Shown here: piece by piece, positions 26,112 through 38,311 of the stretch | Position numbering within the stretch: position 1 is the stretch's first letter | How the letters are laid out: each line of letters starts with the position of its first letter | DNA from: Punica granatum | Lineage: Eukaryota; Streptophyta; Magnoliopsida; Myrtales; Lythraceae | DNA: 64,000 nt | Assembly: GCF_007655135.1 (NCBI RefSeq) | Contig: NC_045127.1 | Coordinates: 44,341,538-44,405,537, forward strand | Direction of reading: 5' to 3' | Program-made: the position numbers and the translations under genes | The notes under the pieces: model-generated | The model's database searches: none | What the model was told of the DNA's origin: nothing | What the model saw: only the letters and a program-made list of their open reading frames with translations

Positions 26112-27995
26112 TTTTTTTTTATATAAGCAAAAGAGTAACATTAATAAGAAGAAGTGTTTACAATAGTAGCAAGGTTCGGATATCCTTCAAAAGTACAAAG
26201 AGATTGAAAATTTGATCTTATGCCGAATTGGCTTAGATCATGAGCGAGAGAGTTATCCGACCTAGGTATCCAAGAGCACAGCCATTCAGAGAAAATATTA
26301 AAGGATGAAATAATATCCGACACTATATTCCTAATCTCCCAAGGCGAAGTATGGGGATGCAAAATTGCTTCAACTAGAAGCAGGGCGTTGCAACGTATCC
26401 AGATCTTCGTGAAACCTCTATTAGTAGCTATGGTCAAGGCAAGAAGCACTGCTCTGGCTTCTGCCTGAAGTGGTGTCCCTTCGTTGGAGATCTGGAACCA
26501 TGACAAAGAGGGCGCGCAGTGTGGCTGGTGAAGCACTCCCGAGAGACATGATCTGTTACAATTCCAGGCCGCGTCTGAACTAATGATGTGCCAATCTGGT
26601 CCAATGGGCATTTTCGATACTTCAAGTTGTAGGGATGCTTCAGGATGGTAGGTCTCTCGATCTTGCGTGACTCGGCTCTTCTTGCTATGCTCCATGAAGT
26701 TGCTCTTGATGATCTTAATGATCTCGTGGAGATCCACTTGTTTATCTGCATGTAAGACATTATTCCGTGAGTTCCACAATTGATAAAAGATGATTGCTGC
26801 ATATAAGGACAAGTTAGCCCTATCAGCGACGTTAGATCAAGGAGTGTGGGGGGCAAGCATCAAAGTTAGCTAAGTCCTTAGCATTGGTGGATGGGAAGAA
26901 ATCTGATTGAAGGTCCCAAGGTGATTCCCTCTAGGCAACACGATAGAAGAGACAATCGCCGTGGAGATGCTCTAAATTATCGGAGCTGGTTTGGCAAAGT
27001 GGGCACGGAGTGCCTGCTTCACTAAACTAGGGGAGGCATTCACTGGCTATTCTCCAGAGATGGAGTTTAAACCGTTCATATATTTTCAACTTCCAGATGG
27101 CTTTCCAAATAATTCCATTGTGTTCTTGGAATCTCCGATGCTGATCAATGAGATAAAAGGATTTGACCGAGTGCTTCCCTGAAGTGCTTGGGGTCCATTC
27201 TGCTGAGTCTTCAAGATCTTCTTGAGCCAGGTGGATTTTGAGAATGTTTTGGACTGTGCTTTGCTCAAAGAAATTTGTTAAAAGAGGAATGTTCCATCTT
27301 TTGGGATGGAAAAACATTAGGTCGCATACCTTTAACCTGGGACTTGGTTCTATATTAGATCTAGGAGAAAGTTTATGATCTTGCGTACCTGGGATCCAAG
27401 GGTCGTGCCATGCCGAGATGGATGAACCATTACCTACTGAGAAGCATGTACTTACCCGAATGGTGTCTTTGCACCACTGAAGACCTTTCCAGACTGAAGA
27501 GGGAGAGGAGCGGTTGGATGAATTGAGAAAGTTTCCATATTTTGCTTTTACCGCTATTCTTGCGAGGCTGTTATTGGCTTTGGTAAGCGCCCAAGCTATT
27601 TTGGAGAGCATCGCTTTATTGGAATCTTCTGCTCTACGGAAGCCTAGACCTCCTTTTGCTCTCGGTTGACAGATGCTATCCCAGCTTTTTGGAGCAAAGT
27701 AACTGCCTTCCTCCTTGTTTACACCCCACCAAAATCTCCTTGTCACTTTGTCTATTGCGCTGAGAGTGGATTTTGGCAGTCAGAATAGTGACATTGTGTA
27801 AATTGGGGTGCTGTTGATCACTGAATTTATCAAGGTGGCTCTGCCTGCCCAAGAGAGAGTTTTAGCCTTCCATGAAGCCAGCTTGCTTTTGATCTTGTCG
27901 ATGAGAAATTGGAAGGATTCTTTTCTTCTGCGCTTGATGAAAAGAGGATTTCCTAGGTATTTGGAATTGTCTTTAAGCTTTCTGATGCCGAGGAT
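26112..27995 (-). mobile_element. 5'-truncated LINE with 17-bp target duplication
   Basis: A minus-strand insertion. Poly(A) appears as the T run 26112-26120. The 5' truncation point is at 27995. The flanks repeat actatgggggtgatctc (26095-26111) and actatgggggtgaactc (27996-28012), 16 of 17 identical. This fits target-primed reverse transcription. The element keeps only the last part of ORF2. Confidence 0.88.
26141..27990 (-). pseudogene. LINE ORF2 C-terminal part: RT end, zf-RVT, RNase H
   Basis: Order on the minus strand: the end of the RT domain (LSWAGRATLINSVI, then RRFWWG near 27735), a linker with GNGSSISAWHDPWIPG, a zf-RVT region (IWKLKIYERFKLHLWRIA, about 27040-27100), then a plant-type RNase H-like domain with SDAAW, EARAVLLAL and SDNSLAHDLSQFG. 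A stop interrupts it just upstream of 27746, and the frame changes between the 27027-27746 and 26141-26812 pieces. It is not functional. Confidence 0.85.
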
Positions 27996-28688
27996 ACTAT
28001 GGGGGTGAACTCACATAAGGTATTGATATTGACATGGTGCTTTTTTTTCGGTAGGATGAAATGGTGCTTTAGGATAAAGCTTATAGTTGACTGAACCGAT
28101 TATGAGGTAGAATTCTCACAACATTTAGATAATTTCAAAATGAGATTGACGAGGAGACGACTTTTGAGCTTCCATGTTGATGGGCTTTGATCAAGGTAGA
28201 TGTTAAGGAAGTGGTTCCAGTGCTTAGTTTGCACAGGTAGCAAAATCACAGTTTGAATTCTACTTTGAGATAGTGGAAGGTGTTCTTCATGATTATGGAA
28301 AGAAGTTCATAACTTAGGTTGGGATTATGTTGGTACTTCATATTATAAAAAAGTATTAGAAATGTTTCATTGTCGATTAACTGCTATTTTTTTTGGATGA
28401 ATATTGATTAACGATTTTGTAAGATAGTATTTCTACAACTCAGTTATAAAAGTTGAAAACTTCTATTTTTTGGGTACATTTAAAAATTCTATTTTTAGTC
28501 TTAAAAAGAAATTCAATCATTCTTCACGCTTCAAGCCTCTAGAGTAAAATATATACACTCTAACAAAGGTACATGTCCTCAAACCTCTTGAGATGAACAA
28601 AAAAAAAAAACTCTCTAGCTAATAGGAAAATTTGGAATCCTATTTCGTGACATGGAGTTAAAAAATATTATCATACAAATTGGTGATT

Positions 28689-28724
28689 CCCTAGCCTGTG
28701 CATATGCGTAGGTTTTTTATCTAG
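28689..28724 (+). mobile_element. Helitron-like 3' terminus
   Basis: Hairpin with ccta / tagg arms around a gc-rich middle, then ggttttttat and CTAG followed by T. Confidence 0.4.
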
Positions 28725-29230
28725 TAAATAATAAAAACCGAAGCAACACATGTGCTACGTAAAACGGAGCATGCTTTTGGTTGCAAGATGTTTTAGTCAC
28801 TACCAATAGGGACGTGACACTTGGTGCGATGTTGCATTGTCACCTCAATGCTAGAAGCCAAAAAACCTTAAGCTCATGAATAATATTACTAAACAAAAAA
28901 AATGTTTTAAATAATATATTTATGATTACCTTTATAATATATTGAATTTTATTATTTAGATAATATAGAGTCGTGCAGTAGTACATAAAATTCGATTCAT
29001 TATCCGTTGTTACCTTTTTGTTGTATGAAAAAATAAAATATATTCATTAAGAGATTTTTCAAATAAGAGAGAAATGATATATTTTGATAGTGGGTTAAGT
29101 ACTTTGATTGTGCAATGTATTAAGATAACGGCTTGCATGCATAAACTACTGTCTAAGAATAAAGAAAACTCATTTTTGTAGAGATTCCAACAAAATAATT
29201 TATGATAGTAATTTTGCAAATTAACGAACA

Positions 29231-29265
29231 ATTCTCGCTCACACGTGCGTGGGATTGTTTGACTA
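29231..29265 (+). mobile_element. Helitron-like 3' terminus
   Basis: Imperfect hairpin tctcgctcac / gtgcgtggga (7 of 10 pairs), then ttgtttga and CTAG followed by T, the layout of plant Helitron 3' ends. Confidence 0.45.
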
Positions 29266-31380
29266 GTTCTTACCAATTGCAGGAATAATAATTATATAAT
29301 GACATAAAATAAAAATTGAAGAGCATATAGATGGGGCAAAGGGATGTGGGAGCTCACTGCCAGTCACCGCTGTCCTTGACCATGCCATCGAGGTGGTGAT
29401 GGTCGCCTTTTGGCCCCATCGTCAGTGCCCTAGTCAAGATGGTATCTGAAGGCTCCGATGATTTAGTAGGAATGGTAATAGCCTAAATGAACTCCCACTG
29501 TATCACCCTCTATCCCATTCTCTTTCTCACACAAAGAGAAATGGGAAGACAAATGATAGCGATAGGGCAACTTCTAACTAGGGTTGCCACCGATAAAGTA
29601 GTTAGAGACATCAAAGGCCACCGATGACCTCACCAGAGGCAGCCGTGGTTAGATTTGGTGCCATTACCCCTCTTCTTAATTAATTTGTTTTTATAAAAAA
29701 ATAATTTTCTATTTTATGTTATTAAGTATTTTTAAAACTCATAAATGCATTTTTATAAATTAAAAAATATAGGGAAAGTAAACCCACTACCTTTAGATAC
29801 TTTCCTATTTTAGTCCATGTCCTTTTTTCTTCTTTGTTTTTATCCAATAACTTTGCTCACTTTTCTATTTCAGTCTTCTTCCTTATTCTACAATTTGTTA
29901 TCGTCTTGCATCTTTGGTTACTTTTCTGCGTTCCTTTTAATCTATTTTCTATTAGATGATAGTCAAATTTTGGTCCCCAACTTTAATTGTTTTTTTGATT
30001 TTGACCTAATTCTCATTTTTCTTTCAATTATATCCTTAACTATAACATTAGTTTTCTTCTTTATTTTTTTAATTATTGCCTGGCATTAAAAAGTGGATAA
30101 CAGTAACAGACTTGGGATGGATTTGCCGTTTAAATCTTCAATTGATGCTGACAATGATGGGCATCAAAACTGTCATATTTTATTGTTCATAGCTACATGC
30201 ATGAAATGTCAATAATGTAAAGATGGATCATTTGCTCTACTTCATATTATTTCTGGCATAAATTAGTGTAAAAGATGTAACCGCTAACTTTTAATTTGAT
30301 AAAATTACCAACTTCTTAAAATCTGTACTTTATATCGGATAGCGGACCATCAAACTCTAACAATGCTTCACATAGGGCGAATATAGTTGCTATACTATAT
30401 ATATTTTACCGAATTGAATATTATTGGGGTTTCGGTTGATTTGATGCATCTTTGCAACTTCAAAGACAGGCATGAGATCAAAAGAAAGGCAACATATCCA
30501 GTGCGTCATTGGTCTGACCAGAAAGTGATGGTTACTGCCCACTTTAGTGGGGGCACCACCGATAAATGTCTACTTTCTTATATTGTGATTAATAGTACAA
30601 ACTCGATATTTATTGACCGGTGGATAGGAAAGATATCTACACATACATACATACACACATATATATATATATATAGTGGTTTTTTCCTTAGAGAAGAAAA
30701 AAATGTGTTTGATTGATAATCTCCATCTATTTAATGAGATTAGCATTACTCGAAAATAGTTGCCGGTCATGTGAATATAAAAGGTTACTAAAGTGGTGTT
30801 TGTTTTAACTTAATCATATAAGTATTTTAAAGTTAATTATAAGTTAGTTATATAGGAAATGAATTGGAGGAAGATGGAAAAATGAGATGAGAGTTTATAC
30901 TAATGATTGAGTAAAAAACTGCTTAATGAATAAGTAAAAGAACTTGACTTAATAAAATAAGTCATTTTCCACCTTTTTTTCGATGTGAACCTAGTATCCG
31001 AAAACCTAATTGGACCATGACTAGTCCAGTTGAGCTGAGTCGGCATACTAAAGGATAAATTTCTCTTAACGTGGATTTTCTGCATTTACGAGGACTCAAA
31101 CTGAAGACCTCGTTTAAGCGGAATAAATGCTGAAACGCTTGAATCAACCCACAGTGGTTGTCATTTTTCACCTATTAATGCCCTTGATCCATCCTAAAAT
31201 ATCTTCTTATCCTTATCTTTCTCTTATCTTGCTATACATATTCTATCTTAACTAATTAAAGGCTTAACTTTGAAACACTTAATTTAGCAAATACCACCTA
31301 AGTCTAGCTTGACGATAATTTTGCAATAAAATCTCAGATTAATTTCAAGAAAAAAAGCTTGTACCATAGTCCCTTTCCTA

Positions 31381-31815
31381 AATATAGAAAAGAGATTTTT
31401 ACCCTATATATCCTATGGTTTAATCGTTTTTTCAAATATACCATATGGTTTAAAAATTGTCCAATATATCCCATGGTTTATATGTTTCTCCAAATCTATC
31501 CCGGGGTTATATTTTCCGTTAATAAAATGTTAGTAGGCTCCAAATATATCCCATAGTTTTAATTTTTTTTCCCAAATCTATCATATGATTTTAATTTTTT
31601 TTTCAAATATATCCCATGGTTTTCATTTTTTCTCAAATCTATTCCGAATAAAAAGGGTCACAGTGGTAAGACCGTTAAGCGTTGACGGAGATATAATAGC
31701 GGGATAGATTTGGAGAAAAATGTAAACCATGTGATATATTGAACAATTTTTAAAGCATATAATAGATTTGAAAAAATTGTTATACCATGGGATATATGGC
31801 GTAATTTCCCATATA
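31381..31815. mobile_element. Fold-back (long-TIR) element
   Basis: About 140 bp at the left (tatcctatggtttaat, ccaatatatcccatggttta, ctccaaatctatcccg) recur in inverted order at the right (about 31680-31815). The arms also contain direct repeats of a ~40-bp unit of the type ccaaatctatcc-catggtttta. No coding capacity. TSD not identified. Confidence 0.6.
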
Positions 31816-32482
31816 GCAAAAAATAAAAGTTTTCATAAATTAAAATATATAATTTCAAAATTATTTTGTTTATAACCACTTGTAACTTGTGACAATTTTT
31901 TTGTTAGAGAAACAATTTTAAAAGATGAAATACTTCTAAAAAATACAAAATTGAGAAAATTGAAAAGAAAAAGGAAATAAATGGGAAGATGGTAAAAGAG
32001 CTAGGGGCATTAACAAGGATGGATCGACGGGTGTGCTGATGGGGGTCAGTCATCCTCTCTAAAATTACAATGTCCTAAGAAAAATTTTATATGGTTCATC
32101 AACATCTACTCCTAACTAGGAAAGAATATCTTCCTATTCGACCCATTAATGAACTAATGGAAAAATGCATGGAAAACATAAAACATAATGGAAAAACAGA
32201 AAATATACAGTTAGAAAAGCAAGTTTGAAACTGTGTTTTTTCGGTGAATATATGTGCTTTAACTTCTAACAACTATTGTTTTTCGTTATATTTAGGAAAA
32301 AGATAAGCATGAGCTTTTATCTAAATAACGATGGAATCTCAAGGTAAGTATGAGCTTTTATCTAAATAACCATGAAAAAGATAATTATGAGCTTTTATCT
32401 AAATAATCCAAGCTTGCATGTATATTTTTATCAATAGTCAATATCAATATCAATGTCAATGGATTGTTGTTATAATAATCTA

Positions 32483-32511
32483 CTAAATGAAAATCCGCGA
32501 GTTGCGCGGAC
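32483..32511 (-). mobile_element. Helitron-like 3' terminus
   Basis: On the minus strand a perfect 5-bp GC stem CCGCG-caact-CGCGG is followed by attttcat and TTAG, then T. The usual end is CTAG, so one base differs. Confidence 0.4.
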
Positions 32512-32592
32512 GATTCCTGAGGAATTTAACGATAGAAATATTGAAATATCAAAATTTATTCGTATTGTTAATTAATGTAAATTTTGATCTTA

Positions 32593-32625
<33 letters not shown>

Positions 32626-33559
32626 ATTGAAGGTTTTTTAATTACTAAAGCAATAACCATAACAAATTTGGAATAAAGATTTTATGAAAACAATCAATAT
32701 CGAAAAAATTTGTTTGAAAAGGAAATTAGTTTACGAAATTGATTCTACAAATCAAAATTCAACCAAAGAATAAGAATAAATAAATAAAACTACTGAAATT
32801 GAAACTCATGGAGAATAGATTTACATAAATTATAAAATAATGAAAAAGAAATGTCCAAGGTATATAAATTAGAACAATCTTATCGTTACTGAAGCAACGT
32901 CCATAATGGAACTGGAATAGAGATTCCGTCAAAACAATCGGTCAATATGAAATAAAGTTCATTCGACAAATCAAAGTTCAATTAATAAAAAGAAAAATTC
33001 AGAGAAGATTATCAAAACAATCCAAATATCAAGGCAATTAGTTTGAAATTTGCATTAAAAAATTTATTGTACGAATCACAACTCAACAGAGAAAAAGAAA
33101 AATTTGGAGAAGAAAGAAAAAAGAGGTTTGGAATTATCTATAGAATATTGTTCTCCTTTAACCGATACTTGGCTAGGCAAATGACTATATATATAAACAA
33201 AGATTAACAATCAAAATATCTAGACAATTAGTTTGAAATTTGCATTAAAAAATTCATTCTACGAATCAAAACTCAACCAAGAAAAATAAAAAATTGGAGG
33301 AAAAAAGAGAGGTTTGGATATATATTTAGAATACTGTTATCCTTTAATCGATACTCACTAGGCAGATGACTATATATATACATACACAGATGTTGAATTG
33401 TAAGAAAACGACAATTATATATTTAATATATTTAATCTATATATACTTAATAAATACATGGTAATAATTATAATCTATATACATTTAATTGAAGTGAAAA
33501 TTATATGTATATATGCGGCCTATATATATTTTGGTGCTGCAACTATATCTTTTATATTA

Positions 33560-33830
33560 GAGAAAAGATATTTTTACTCCTATAAGTTTGGCATTCAGTC
33601 AATTTTGGTCTTACAATATTTAAAACTACCGATCAGTTCAATACATTTACTCCGTAAGACAATTTTGGTCTTCTAAATTTTGAAAAAGACATTTTTGGTC
33701 CTATAAGTCATGAAATGGACCAAAATTGCCTTATGAAGCAAACATATAGTACTAATTCAGCACTTTTAAAACTTAAAAGATCAAAATTGATCAAAGACTA
33801 AACTTGTAGGACCAAAAATGTGTTTTTTCC
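33560..33830. mobile_element. Small fold-back element
   Basis: The left arm (tatttttactcctataagtt, then tcaattttggtctt) and the right arm (aagatcaaaattgatcaa, then aacttgtaggaccaaaaatg) are inverted copies around a short centre. Likely a MITE. Ends approximate. Confidence 0.5.
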
Positions 33831-34142
33831 ATATATATTATATATATATATATATGGCAATGCAAATAGTGTAATGCCCCTTTATTAAGCTATATTTAGT
33901 TATATATAATCTAAATTTAAATATTGGGAGATGTCTATATAATCTATATATTCTAGGGAAAAAGACAAAAACCCCCCTTGTGCTTTGCGGTTGGGACAAA
34001 TAACACCCTGTTCTTCTCCCAGAGACATATAACACCCTGTTCTTTACTCTGTCAGACACAGGGGATACTTCCGTTAATTTTTCCATCAAAAACTTATTTT
34101 TTTAATATAAAATATTTCTAAATTCCAAAATTACCCTCGTAG

Positions 34143-34253
34143 GGTGCGACTCGTCCTAACACAAAACGATAATGGTGCGATATGTCCTAACCTCAAATCA
34201 CAATGGTGCGATTCGTCCTAACTCCAAACCACAAAGGTGTGGTCCGTCCAAAA
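34143..34253. repeat. 31-bp tandem repeat inside the MULE, about 3.5 copies
   Basis: Successive units begin ggtgcgactcgtcctaac, ggtgcgatatgtcctaac, ggtgcgattcgtcctaac and ggtgtggtccgtcc. They sit just inside the left TIR, where transposase-binding subterminal repeats may occur. Confidence 0.8.
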
Positions 34254-34744
34254 AATAAACAATAAATAAATACATACATAAATAATTGCTCAATTTTTTT
34301 TGTTAAATAATAATCACTCAAATTTAGCATCAAATAAACTGTAAAAAAGAAACTCATGCTTCCTACCGAAAGAAAAGGAGACCAAGCAAGTAGACAAGAT
34401 TAAAGATAAAATAATATATGACCACCTGTCAATACTATCCAAGTTAACAACATTACATGGGCATTGTTATGGGACCAATTAAAGTAAGGTCTTAGTGACA
34501 GACATGTTTCTACAAAAGTATGCAAACTAATCTTTACAAAAGTGTGCGAACCAATCTTTACAAAAGTTTCCCACTACCCATTAAAGTAAGGTCTTAGTGG
34601 CAGACATCTCTTTACAAAAATATGCAAACCAATCTCCTCTGAAGTCAGATGTAATCAACACCAATCTCCTCTAAGATGCTCCTCCTTGTGTCGAAGAGGG
34701 ATGGGTTGTCTTCTGTCTCTTTTTTGCAGTGCTATCTTCTTCGG

Positions 34745-37131
34745 CTAGAGTTGACTTCCTTGAAGATCTCGATTCTTGGATAGATACAGCTCTTTTTCTT
34801 CGCACTGGAATCTACAACCACAAGAACACGAGCAGGTATGAAATTTGAAGCGTATGGTTTTTGTGAAATTGAATAAAACATACTTTCTTTTTACCTTTTC
34901 CATGGGTTCATTTCGGGTGCTTCGAGTCGTTTGAGTTGAGTTGTTTGCAAGTGGATCTGCACCATTTACTTGTGTCTGAGCTCTTGAACCCCTACCAGCA
35001 GCCCGATTTGCTTCTTTTTCCCTTTTCAGCCTCGCTCTTCTTTGCGAGGACGTCTCTCCTGTGATAGCTGCTCTGCAACCCGTCACATTATGCCAAGTTC
35101 TTCCACAATTGCCACACTTGATAGGTCTGTTGGCTTTAGATATCTTGTAAGGGTTTTTTGCTTCACCAACTGCCTTTTTTCTTACCTTTTTAGGCCTACC
35201 AAGTGGTTTTTGCACAATTGGAGGGTCTACTCTTGAGTTTTTCCCCTCCCAAGTATTTTTATCTGGTAGTGGGACAATAATCTGACTATATGCCTTTAAA
35301 TATGTCTCTTTAGAGTAGTAAGAATGCACATAGCGTTATGGAGTCTCCCTATTTTTGTAAATGCAAGCAATAGCATGACCACATGGAATACTAGTAATGT
35401 CCCACACCCTACATGTACAAGTCTTGACATGCAAATCCACAGAAAACATGTTTGTGTAACAATCAACCTGAAATTTTTTCTCCCCAGCAAGTACTACTAT
35501 GCTGTTCCGACTCTCTACCTTATTTTTCTCAAGTTTCTGTTGGATATTAGGAGTTATTGGGCCTTTGTATTGCTCAATCCCGGTTTTTTTCACATAAAAT
35601 CTCCTCATCAGCCTTCTTCTTATCCATTCAAACATAGACAAAATAGGTTTGTCTCTAGCTTTAATGATGTAGGCATTGAATGATTCAGCTAGATTATTCA
35701 CCAAGAAATCACACTTACAGTAAGATTTTGAAATGAGACTTGGACCAAAGAGAGGGCTTCAGTTTGCATAGCCACGAATGGGGTCCTTTACCCTCTAATA
35801 AGTTTGTAAGAAACCAAACCCAACTCTCTCTATTTTCTTGCTCAACTACAGCCATAGCTACTGGAAAAATGTTCCCATTGCCATCCCTAGCTATAGCAGA
35901 GAGTAGATGTCCTCCATTATATGATTTTAGATGGCAGCCATCTAAACCAATAAAGGGTCTACACCCATGTATGAAGCCGTACTTCATGGCGTTAAAGGAA
36001 ACAAAAAATCTGCCAGGGAAAATGAAACATTAAAATTACTTGGCCATTTATTAGAAATTCATCATAAATGACAAATAAACAAAGTCCTATTAACTTTGGA
36101 ACCATGGGGGCAGTTCTTTTGGAACTCCATCTACGATGGTTGGAGGTTGAGGATCTACACAAACATTAATAACACTTCCTTTGTCTTTCTCCAAAATTAT
36201 AGCTGCATAATCTCTTATTATACAATACTGCTGTAAATGGTCTCCCTCGACATTCTTTATTGCTTCAGCTTTGGCCCTGTAGATCTTCTTTAAACTAACT
36301 TCACAACCCAACTCCCATTGTATTCTGGCTGGAAATGCGTGAACATCTAGCTTTGAATTCTCATTGAAGTCATCTTGGTATCTTTTAGCTAGGTATGAGG
36401 CAGACACCAAGTGATTAATGTTCTCACGTCTGCATGTGTGTTCAGGTATGAAAGTCCTTATCTGGAAAGTACTCTCATCGGCTAACTTCATAGCATAAAC
36501 TCTAAACTTGCAAATTGACCTATGTTTGCAAATGGCAGTACACCTTGTACCTTCATTGTGCTGCCATTTAAAATCATAATTTCTCCTCACACACCATTCC
36601 CTTAGTGCAGCCTTAAACTCCTTAGCATTTGCAAACTTCATTCCTAATTAACAATTGTGGATCTTTCATACCTACACACGTAACAAACTCTGGGTGCCCA
36701 TCCATCTCCCTTTCATCATCTAATCCCCTTAAGTTATGGAAATCATCACCAATCCCTTCTTCGAGAAATTCATCCATATTCTCATCAAGATCACCTGTGT
36801 TGTCTTCACTTTGAATATCTTCATCTCTCTCAACATGAAATTAGTCCAATTGTTCGAGCAACTGACCTAACCCGAATACATCATCACCTCCTGCTTTAAT
36901 TCCTTCATTAACCCATATGGGGTCTTCATTATCCCTCTCATCCTCACGTGATTCATCAGTGGAATCCCAATATCCACCATCACTATCATCCTTATCATCT
37001 GCAGGAACTTGCCTGGAAACTCTTGTATGGCTACAGTTAGGTTCTTGTGTAATTACACTTGAGTGTAATTCCTCTTGCGTAATCACAAAAGGCTCCTCCT
37101 CAATAGAATTCTCTTTCAATGAAGTTGACAT
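34745..37131 (-). pseudogene. MULE transposase (MuDR-type), disabled
   Basis: Order on the minus strand: an acidic N-terminal region (from the ATG at 37131); a MuDR N-terminal domain with MKFANAKEFKAALREWCVRR and CKHRSICKFRVYA (36090-36641); the start of the MULE catalytic domain with GLDGCHLKS (first catalytic Asp) and AMAVVEQENRESWVWFL (35715-35987); then VNNLAESFNAYI and a SWIM zinc finger CTCRVWDITSIPCGHAIACI (35336-35704); then a basic tail with a knuckle CGNCGRTWHNVTGC (34745-35329). Damage: in-frame stops at 36841-36843 and 35336-35338, a one-base frameshift near 36645, another near 35710, and loss of the middle of the catalytic domain where the second Asp and the Glu would be. It cannot be an active transposase. 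Confidence 0.88.
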
Positions 37132-37453
37132 TTCGGTCTCTGTAACATGAACAAGATGCAGAATAGATCGGATACAAAATAAAAAAGCAAGAAAAACTGA
37201 ACAGATGCAAAAAAAAAAAGAGCTAAGCAAAGGCCCTGTTAAGGCCGTGGACACTACAAATGTATAGATACAATTAACGGCGGGCCCCTGTTAACAAAGG
37301 CCCATTTGCATGGTCAAACTGAGAATTAAAGGGAAGACAAGAAAATTGAACTTCTAAAGAGTGTCCTGTAACCCCTATACTGATGGGATTGTCTCGTTTA
37401 CATGACTATATATGCACAAAAAGGCATGAACTAGTAGGCTAGCTTCCGCTCAC

Positions 37454-37738
37454 CTTATCCCGAACAAGTGGGTCAACAGATTCTCTTAATAAATAGTTGG
37501 TAATTGCCTGGTTTTTACCAATGATGTGAAGTGCAGTCGAGCAATCCTGCAGGAAGGAGAAAAACATGTGTGAACAAATAACTTCAAATGAATGGAAAAC
37601 CAGAAATTGAGAACTGAGAATGATAACTGCATTAACTACCTTATCTACTCAATTGATGTCTACATCAGGCTTTAGCAAAGCATCTACAAGGTAAAATTCT
37701 CCTGATGCAGCAAGAGTGTGTAGAGGTAGCCATTTGCC
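37454..37738 (-). pseudogene. Captured ankyrin-repeat gene fragment (EMB506/AKRP-like), two exons
   Basis: Two phase-0 exons with intact splice sites: 37640-37738 ([20 protein letters not shown], ending VDK) and 37454-37546 (DCSTALHIIGKNQAITNYLL, ending VRDK). The intron is 37547-37639. The motifs are ankyrin repeats and resemble the C-terminal repeats of plastid EMB506/AKRP-type proteins. The first exon contains a TGA (after VDIN), and the second lacks two residues relative to the usual TALHxAIIGK. It lies between the transposase and the right TIR, same strand, so the MULE acquired a host gene segment at the DNA level, intron included. Family assignment is from memory. Confidence 0.75.
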
Positions 37739-38311
37739 CTGCAAAAAATTCACCAGAATATCATCCCCAACTTCCAAGCATGCTGTTAGTTAGACCAGAC
37801 CGAACAGTTCAGAAATCAGATATATTATCTTGTTAACAGATCACACATACACAACAACAGTAACAACAGAAGTGCATAATAAACGAGTAACACCAGACTT
37901 AAGCATAACGAACAAATAAGGATAGGCAATCCTTGTCTTAATCTACAAAGACTTAAGCATAACAAACAACATTCTCACATATTATTACACAGTCGAGCAC
38001 AGAAGAAACATCTACATAGAAAAAACAGAAATCAGGAGAACAGCGAAAGCATCATACAACAAGAAGTTTGGAGGTAGCCTCGTTGAGTCCTTGCCCTAAA
38101 CCTTCACGGTAACCTTGTTGAGTCCTTCCAGAGGTAGATTTCCAGTTCCCTTCCGATTTTAGCAGTCAAATTTCGCAAGAGAAGCTTTGCCCTATTTCAG
38201 TAGTCGAAGTTTTCCCCCAAACCCTAAAGTTGGTTCTCTGATTGGAAAACGAAAGACATAAGTTAATTAAAAAATGGCTTAAAAATGTATTGAGGGTAAA
38301 ATGGTCTATTG
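37739..38311. other. Unassigned MULE interior between ankyrin fragment and right TIR
   Basis: No coding exon recognised. About 38062-38135 has a repeated gttgagtccttgcc / gttgagtccttcc motif. It may be upstream intron or leader of the captured gene. Confidence 0.35.

Larger units (their letters stand above)
28013..31355. other. Intergenic region with Helitron ends and a possible MITE
   Basis: No host exon seen. It contains Helitron-like ends at 28689-28724 and 29231-29265. A possible MITE lies at 30788-31302 (ends ggtgtttgttttaactt against aggtggtatttgctaaatt, read inward). TA/CA repeats lie near 30645-30676. Long AT-rich chance frames, such as 29817-30089, are hydrophobic noise. Confidence 0.4.

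Noticed and set aside
29817..30089. 90-residue hydrophobic frame
   Set aside because: Translation of T-rich DNA (Phe/Leu/Ile); no start context and no homologue recognised.
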